Source: Fallopia convolvulus
Lineage: Eukaryota; Streptophyta; Magnoliopsida; Caryophyllales; Polygonaceae
Reading direction: 5' to 3'
Assembly: GCA_964016875.1 (NCBI GenBank)
Contig: OZ024730.1
Coordinates: forward strand, 38,014,795-38,078,794
Length of the DNA stretch: 64,000 nucleotides
The first letter of the stretch is position 1, and each line of letters opens with the position of its first letter. Below the pieces are notes generated by a model, which saw only the letters and a program-made list of their open reading frames with translations, did not search any database and was not told where the DNA came from. The position numbers and the translations under genes are program-made. This document shows, piece by piece, positions 57,400-64,000 of the stretch.

Positions 57400-58800
57400 A
57401 ATAGAGGAACGACACTTGTTTACTCCGAGGAAATCATTCATAGCAACATCCTCAGATGCTCATAGGGTTTTCTGTCCAAAGCCTTGGTGAAAATATCTGC
57501 CACTTGATTTTCAGTCCTACAATGATCCATCTTGATAAAACCTTTCTCAACATTATCTCATAAGAAAGGATATCGAATATCTATATGTTTGGTTCTAGAA
57601 TGATGTACCAGATTCTTGGAGATATTGATGGAACTTGTATTATCACATAAGATAGGAATGGTATTAAGAGACATATCAAAATCCACCAGTTGTTATTTTA
57701 ACCACAAAACCTGGGAACAACAGGCGGCTGTTGCGACATACTCCTCTTCAGCCGTGGAAAGAGCAACCGAATTTTGTTTCTTCGATCCCCAAGATACCAA
57801 GCAAGGGCCAAGAAATTGGGCCATGCTTGATGTGCTCATCCTGTCTACCAAGTGACTTGAAAAATCTACATCCATGAATCCAACAAGATTGAATGAGTTA
57901 TGTCTTGGATACCAAAGACACAACCCATCATTCCCTTTTAAGTAGCGCATAATTCTCTTCATTTTTTTCATATGTGTTTCTTTAGGATTAGCTTGGAATC
58001 TAGCACAAAGACACACACTGAACATAATATCTGGCCAGCTGGCCGTTAGGTACAATATGGAACCAATCATGCCTCGGTACATCGTTTCATCAACATCAAT
58101 ACCCTTAAGGTCAGCATCAAGGTGAGTATTAGGAGAAATAGGAGTATCAAATGGTTTCATAGAATCCAAACCATAATTCTTCAATAGCTCCTTGATGTAA
58201 TTTTGTTGATGTACCTTCGTTTTCTCATCACTTTGTACCACTTGTAGACCAAGAAAGAAAGTGAATTCACCGATCATGCTTATCTCAAACTGACTGCTCA
58301 TTAGATTCTTGAAGCTTTCTACAAGTTTCGGGTTAGTAGAACAAAATATAATATCATCAACATAAACTTGAAATACTAAAACCTCACCGTCTTGTTCCCT
58401 TAGGAACAACGTTTTGTCGATCACACCACGTCTATATCCATTTGACAATAGAAACTGCGTGAATTTATCATACCAAGCACGAGGCGCCTATTTAAGACCA
58501 CAGAGCGCTTTATCTAGCACTTAGACATGGTCAGGGTGATTAACATCTTCAAATCTTGGAGGCTGCAACACATAAACCTCCTCTTGTAGGTACCCATTCA
58601 GGAATGTTGTCTTCACATCCATTTGATATAATTTGGATCCTTTGTGAGATGCATAGGCGATTAGAAGACGAATGGCTTCTATTCTTGCAACAGGAGCATA
58701 CGTTTCATTGTAGTCAATCCCTTCTTGTTGATTGTACCCTTTTGCTACAAACCTCACTTTGTTCCTTGTGATAGCGCCGGTGTCATCAAGTTTGTTTCTG
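57400..58800 (-). pseudogene. Copia reverse transcriptase and RNase H
   Basis: The RT begins near 58757 (FVAKGYNQQEGIDYNETYAP, YQMDVKTTFLNGYLQEEVYV) and continues with the catalytic box VYVDDIIFCSTN (about 58370) and FFLGLQVVQ. The RNase H has VSWGSKKQNSVALSTAEEEY (57790-57730) and continues toward 57400. Stops and shifts lie near 58490 and 57692, and GYTPF-type conserved sites are partly lost. Confidence 0.9.
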
Positions 58801-58814
58801 AATACCCACTTTGT

Positions 58815-60140
58815 TCATATAGCCATTTTGTATTTTGTCTTGGGATCTAATCCCCATACTTTGTACCTCTCAAACTGGTGTAGTTCCTCTAGCATAGCAA
58901 CTGTCCAGTCAGGATCTTTTAATGCTTCCTTCACATTCTTCGGCTCTGTTAGAGAGAAAAACGCATTGAAAGCACAAATATTCTTAATAGAGGAACGAGT
59001 AAGCACACCTTTTTCGTCTGGAGTGATGATGTTACGGGATTCGAAGTACCTCCTGCGTCATCTCCATCCAAGTCAGGACTGGGAGGAGTGACTTCTTCAT
59101 TTGGAGCTTGTGTACTTGCATCTGGATCAACTTCATCATTAGAGTCTGTGTTTAGAACCTTCAGTACGTCCTCGTTATATGACAAGGTCCCTCCTCTTTT
59201 GGACTCGTCAAAGACAACATGAATGCTTTCTTCAAACTTCTTTGCCCTTTTATTGAACATCTTGTAAGCCTTGTTGTTGGATGCGTAGCCTAGAAAGATG
59301 CCTTTCTCACTCCTTGGATCAAACTTGCCTAGTTCGTCTTTTCCATTGTTATGAACAAAGCACATGCATCCAAAGAATTTCAAGTGGGAAATATTTGTCT
59401 TTCCTCCCCTGATTAGTTCATATGGAGTTTTATAAAAATTGGAATGTATAGTAGCTCGATTAATGATGTAGCAAGCGGTACCGACTGCCTCCACCCAAAC
59501 GGATCGCGACAAGCTACTTGACAACATCCTAGTACGAGCCACGTTTTGCAGATTTCCATTCTTTCTTTTTGCTATGCCATTTTGTTGAGGAGTCCTCGGC
59601 ACAAAGAATTTCTAAGACACTTCATGTTCATCACAGTAGCTATGAAACATGGAGTTCTTGAATTCGGTTCTGTTATCCGACCTGATAGCCTTCAATTTTT
59701 GTCTTGTTGATGCTTCAAGCTTCTTGATCCATCTTTTGAATGCCTTGAACATCTCATCTTTTTAACCTAGAAAGAGAGTCCATGTATATCTAGTAAAATC
59801 ATCAACAATAACAAAAATGTACCTGCTACCTCCATGACTTTTCACCCACATGGGACCATACAAATCCATGTGTACCACTTCAAGGAGATGAGAAGTGTTG
59901 ATCGACATGTTTGGCTAAAAGGAGGATTTGCTTTGTTTCCCTTTCACACAACCTTTCCTTTTCTGCAAGAACTTTGGGAAGTCCTATCAACAGATTTTGT
60001 GAGTAGAGTTTGTGAATTCCTCGATGATTTGCGTAACCAAACCTCCTATGCCAGAGATCGGTCTTATCGACAACCGTAACAAAGCATAACTCTTCTTGTG
60101 GTTGGAAACTTGAGTCTACAAAGTAGTCTACAAAGTACAC
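58815..60140 (-). pseudogene. Copia integrase
   Basis: The zinc-binding pre-integrase is LWHRRFGYANHRGIHKL (about 60040). The core's end is TPQQNGIAKRKNGNL (59595-59550), with SVWVEAVGTACYIINRA. The C-terminal part has KFFGCMCFVH and SEKGIFLGYASNNKAYK, then an acidic linker (59150-59050) to LKDPDWTVAMLEELHQFER, the start of RT. A Lys replaces the usual Glu of the NGIAER box, so a catalytic residue is missing. The middle (59600-59880) is frameshifted. Confidence 0.88.
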
Positions 60141-60194
60141 ATTTTTGGTTTCATTGAGAGTCTTAATATCTTCTTTTAGCTCCTTACACTCAGT

Positions 60195-61440
60195 CTAAGG
60201 AAGAACATTAGTAACAATTGATTCTGATAGTTTTTCTTCAAGATTAAGACATTTCTCATCAGCACCTTCTATTTCATCTTGCATTTTCAAATTATCTTCA
60301 AAAAGCTTTTTAACAAGAATGATAAGATCAGATTGTGTAGCATTTTCTAAACCAGCAAGGAATTGTTCAAGAGTTACCTCTTGGTCGACATCTTCAATCT
60401 TCAGAGTCATTGCACATATCTTTGATTTAGATTCATCATCTAAGTCAAGATCCCATGCATCGATGTAGGCCTTTTTCTTCTCATTCCCAAACTCGTTACC
60501 TTTGGGATAACTCTTAGCATAGTGACTCTTTTCTTGACAGTTGAAGCAGGTAACATCCTTGATCTCCTTCCTCTCAGAGTTGACCTTATCTTTTTCCTTC
60601 ACGGCTCCTTGCTTCTTGCCTCTCTTAAGTAAAATGCCCTCATTGTCTTGGTTATGAGAGCTACATCAGAGTCCTCTAACAACATATAAACTTCCTTCCT
60701 GGCAGTGATGTTCTCGATGACCTTCTCCACCTTGAGAGCAATTCCCTTGTTAGAGCTTGAGGTACCACTGTTGTTATTCTCATAGCGCTCATAGTCTGTC
60801 ATCTTTCCAAAGATCTCATGAAGTTTGCAAGACTTCGTGATTGGATTTTCTCTGCGAAAACCTCCGGTAACAACGTACTTGGGACCAATACCATCAACAA
60901 TCGTAGAGAATTTCTCTGCATGAGTGATGTCCTTTTCTATACCTAGATGATTTATGCGATTCCCCAAAGCCTCAAACCGAGATTGGTAAGTGGCAATGGT
61001 TTGACCATCTTTCATCTTGAAGTTATAGAATTCCTTATTGGCCTCCTTTTGGTGACTTTCCTTCAAATCTGTACTACCAATATGCATTTGTTCAATAGCT
61101 TCCCATGCATCTTTGGCAGTTTTGCAGTTCACCACCCTTAGTAGATCTTGAGCACCCAAGGCATTGTTTAGCAGCATTTGTGCCTTGAAGTTCTTCTCCA
61201 TTCTTGTCCATTTAGTTGGACCCCACTCAGACTTTTTTCTTCTTCTTGTCCACAGGAATGAAATAGTCTCCATCTTCAATGACTAACCAGGCTTGGTAGT
61301 CATTGCTCTTGAGCAAGTCGCGAAGAGGATCTTCCAGTGGTCATACTCTCCAACACCAAGTAGTGGATGCTTGTTATTTCCAATTCCGACGTTGTGAGTG
61401 TTGTTGGTACTTATCCTGTGTTCTTGCACTAACACACAAT
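60195..61440 (-). pseudogene. Copia gag
   Basis: The N-terminal part reads NNKHPLLGVGEYDHWK (about 61380), then shifts frame. The gag core (UBN2 type) has KTAKDAWEAIEQMHIGST, FKMKDGQTIATYQSRF and KFSTIVDGIGPKYV. The nucleocapsid knuckle is CFNCQEKSHYAKSYP: the fourth ligand Cys is replaced by Tyr. An acidic C-terminus follows (LDLDDESKS, VTLEQFLAGLENAT). A frame break lies near 60600. Confidence 0.88.
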
Positions 61441-61449
61441 CTAGAGGAG

Positions 61450-61467
61450 ACTTGCTCTGATACCAAT
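61450..61467 (-). other. Primer-binding site, initiator tRNA-Met
   Basis: On the minus strand, TGGTATCAGAGCAAG lies 3 nt after the LTR end CCAACA. It matches the 3' end of plant tRNA-iMet (TGGTATCAGAGC). Confidence 0.92.
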
Positions 61468-62350
61468 TGTTGGATCGTGACGCGTTAGTAACAAGTTAAG
61501 GAACTAGAAATGTTCTCTGGGCAGCGGAAATAAACAATAAGAATACAAAATTTAGAGAGGAAAATTTTATGTCCGACTAACAAGTCGTAGAAAGAAAAAC
61601 CTCTACCCCTAAGACTCCTTCTCAGAGGATTTTCAATAGAATACTTTTATTAAGTTTTAACGGTTACAAGGTAAGTCAAGTTCCCTGATAACTAAGGCAC
61701 CAACCAAAGTTCAACCAACTAGACTTCTACAACCCTAAACGTAAACCTAAGAGAAAGTAAACTACTGACTTACTTGTGGAATCTTCACCGGAAAAAGCCA
61801 CACACTCGTACACTTGAAAAGCTTTCTTTCCAAGTTCGCCGTCAACAACCACACTTAAACCCTAGCTATAACCTAGCAATTTATAAAGAAATGTCAAGTC
61901 TAATCTCATACATAATTCTTGCCTAATTACGCAGATTTTCCACTTAACAATTCCCACACAAAAAGAAGAAAGTATTGTTTGTGATTTGGATCCTCAACCA
62001 TGCCGATTTTTGCCAAAACCGAATGATCTCGTATTTCTTAGATAAGATCGTGTAAACTTTGATCTTATCCTTCCTTTGTTCTCCTCAAGCAACCGCCAAC
62101 GGCTATTGTATCTTCGTAGAAGATTACTCGTAGAAGATTTGGTAACTTGCCATTAATAGAAAGTCGTGTTCCTTCCGAGACGCGCTTTCTAAATCTGTCA
62201 CTCGTTCCCTCCATCGCTCCTCACAATATTCCGTAACTTGTAACTATGTACGTGTTTTCCTCAAACACTTACATGTAGAAGTAAGTTATACCAACTAAGT
62301 TTGTTATCATCAAAACTAAGAGAAACCATGGAACAACCATTGTTCCAACA
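61468..62350 (-). repeat. Copia LTR shared by two copies, 883 bp
   Basis: It is the same LTR as 52649-53520. On its left is a PBS (it is the 5' LTR of the left copy). On its right is the PPT complement ATTTCCCCCCTTTTT and extra-ORF sequence (it is the 3' LTR of a right copy). There is no host flank between the copies. Confidence 0.93.
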
Positions 62351-64000
62351 ATTTCCCCCCTTTTTGATGATGCCAAACATATATAAAAATGCATGTCTAG
62401 AAACCAGCAAGAATATGGATGTTTGAAAATAAAAATTTCTTGTGGTTCCCCCTTAACAGATGCACAGTTGTTCCTACTCATCAGAGGTAACAAAATATTC
62501 CCCCTTACCCAAAGTTCCCTCTGTATTTCTTGAATAAAACGCATCTCTACATTTTTCCTAACATCCCCATTTTGACATCATCAAAAGGTCAACAATCATC
62601 AAGAAAAACGTAGAGCAAATGAACAAATTTAAGTCGAGAGGAGAGGAAAGTTTGGCCTCTTTGAGGGATTTGAGTCGAGCTTGAAGAACTTCGATCTTAG
62701 AGGCGTCGAGGCCATCAAAGTTTAGGGCAGGGTTTTTTGAAGAGGACGCCATTGATGAGAAAGAGAAGAAAGTTTGAAGCTTGAGGAAGATTAAGGTTTT
62801 GGAAGGTAAAAAAACAGATGCGGTAAAAATAAATGAGCGAGAGAAGGAATAATAAAACACACTTCTTTCATTGTTGATAAAGATCATAATCTTCCCAAGA
62901 TCTTCTATCCATATCTTAACTGCTAATAATTTCCATAATGATGATTTTTTACACTGCCATTAATTCAAGACTGCGCAAGATGTCCTATCGTTCCCTGCAA
63001 AAGTAATGTGCAACGGCTGGATTTTCAAACTCGCAGTCACAACGGCTCGCTCATTGTGTCCCATCTCAAATAATTGACGATTGTTCCTTTCCAGAAAAAT
63101 CTTCAATTTTAATTAAAGACGTTCCTTCAAAAATTGCAATCTCCAAACCACTAGTTCCATACCTCGTTACCATGAGTGGATAAAAAGGCTTGTTTGAACA
63201 GACAAGGGACAAGGGATGTTCCATTCAAACTTTGTGTGGGCTTGGAATATTTTTACCATCCAAACAATTATTCCCCGATTAAAGGTAATCAAAGGGGTTC
63301 ATAGGGAACGTTTGTTTGGACCAGGCTAGAGAACAACTTATAACCAACCGTCATTTCGGCTTGTAATGAGGGATAGAAAAGATCAAGTTGGTTATTTTGG
63401 GCCAAAAGAAAATCTTGGATATTGACATTTCAGTTTTAGTTCCTTTTAGCATGCAACACTTAACAATTTCTAAAGTATATAACATCAATGCATAGAGGAA
63501 AGATATAAGCCATTAGAAAATATGTCAAATGATGCGTAGTTCCCTGATAAGTTACATCTTTAGCCAAGCACTGAGGGAATAGAGGACCGACACTTGTTTA
63601 CTCCGAGGAAATCATTCCTAGCAACATCCTCAGATGCTCATAGGGTTTTCTGTCCAAAGACTTGGTGAAAATATCTGCCACTTGATTTTCAGTCCTACAA
63701 TGATCCACCTTGATAAAACCTTCCTCAACATTATCTCGTAAGAAATGATGTCGAATATCTATATGTTTGGTTCTATAATGATGTACCGGATTCTTGGAGA
63801 TATTGATGGCACTTGTATTATCACATAAGATAGGAATGGTATCAAGAGACATATCAAAATCCACCAGTTGTTGTTTTAACCACAAAACCTGGGTACAACA
63901 GGCGGCTGCTGCGACATACTCCGCTTCAGCCGTGGAAAGAGCAACTGAATTTTGCTTCTTCGATCCCCAAGATACCAAGCAAGGGCCAAGAAATTGGGCA
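62351..64000 (-). pseudogene. Second copia copy: 3' part, internally deleted, runs off the window
   Basis: From the PPT it follows the left copy to 62633, then jumps about 1.47 kb (left copy 53804-55275) straight to the N-terminal part of the extra ORF (MASSSKNPALNFDG at 62752, LDASKIEVLQARLKSLKEAK). It then follows to the RNase H (63978-63598), which is open to its end: VSWGSKKQNSVALSTAEAEY, ILCDNTSAINISKNPVHH, HIDIRHHFLRD. It lacks the solo LTR found in the left copy and keeps about 170 bp (63455-63570) that the left copy lost. Confidence 0.88.

Larger units (their letters stand above)
52649..62350 (-). mobile_element. Ty1/copia Sirevirus-like element with nested solo LTR
   Basis: Order on the minus strand: LTR (62350-61468), PBS to tRNA-iMet, gag, integrase, RT, RNase H, an extra ORF region with a nested Athila-type solo LTR, PPT, LTR (53520-52649). 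The long 3' region with an extra ORF fits the SIRE/Maximus branch. The copy has several stops and frameshifts and is inactive. The upper LTR is also the 3' LTR of a second copy to the right. Confidence 0.88.

Overview
The window is plant nuclear DNA, almost certainly from a eudicot. It is repeat-rich and looks like pericentromeric or otherwise heterochromatic DNA. This rests on the sequence itself: spliced genes with GT/AG introns, Ty3/gypsy and Ty1/copia retrotransposons with recognisable PPT, PBS and target-site duplications (TSDs), plant-type LINEs, MULE, hAT and Stowaway-like elements, and a plant-specific CC-type glutaredoxin. The species cannot be fixed. Tat/Retand-type elements with an antisense extra ORF are known from Silene and other dicots, so Caryophyllales is possible but weakly supported. 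There is no bacterial content, rRNA, tRNA or CRISPR array.

Layout. 1-3.9 kb: 3' part of a Tat/Retand-like Ty3/gypsy element (+): integrase, a four-exon antisense ORF, PPT and LTR. 4.04-5.79 kb: a small element with degenerate inverted ends between (TA)n tracts. 5.78-18.88 kb: a 13-kb MULE-type DNA transposon with a spliced FAR1/SWIM transposase gene (+, 6.2-10.3 kb) convergent with a roughly 17-exon Ulp1-type SUMO-protease-like gene (-, 17.8-11.0 kb). Both genes carry nonsense codons, and a hAT element sits in one intron. 18.9-22.7 kb: a second Tat/Retand remnant in the opposite orientation, split by a solo Athila-type LTR with TSD acttc. 23-26.5 kb: a Stowaway-like MITE, a Pack-MULE-like element, a broken CC-type glutaredoxin gene and a hAT MITE. 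26.6-30.8 kb: LINE 3' regions on both strands and a very A/T-rich foldback element.

31.1-44.9 kb is a nested rearranged block. A LINE is split by an Athila-type element (-) that keeps gag-protease and the ATHILA ORF but has no reverse transcriptase or integrase. The 308 bp of LINE next to the left LTR reappear next to the right LTR, which carries a 1.2-kb MULE-like element with a 10-bp TSD. 45.0-48.2 kb: decayed chromovirus-type Ty3/gypsy pol (-). 48.5-52.6 kb: LINE pieces and unassigned sequence. 52.65-64 kb: a Ty1/copia Sirevirus-like element (-) with tRNA-iMet PBS, gag, integrase, RT, RNase H, an extra 3' ORF and LTRs. It shares its right LTR with a second, internally deleted copy that runs off the window, and another Athila-type solo LTR is nested in it (TSD tattg).

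The most unusual signal is a set of short self-complementary words repeated in pairs inside the Athila-type LTRs. Each LTR lineage has its own word: TCGTTAACGA at 32-43 kb, TCGGTACCGA at 21 kb, and CCGCGCCCGCGG-like at 56.4 kb. In the TCGTTAACGA element the word also recurs in the internal non-coding and coding DNA, and one LTR has lost exactly one unit between two words. The second notable system is the FAR1-transposase plus Ulp1-protease transposon, with its tandem duplications in intron, exon and promoter.
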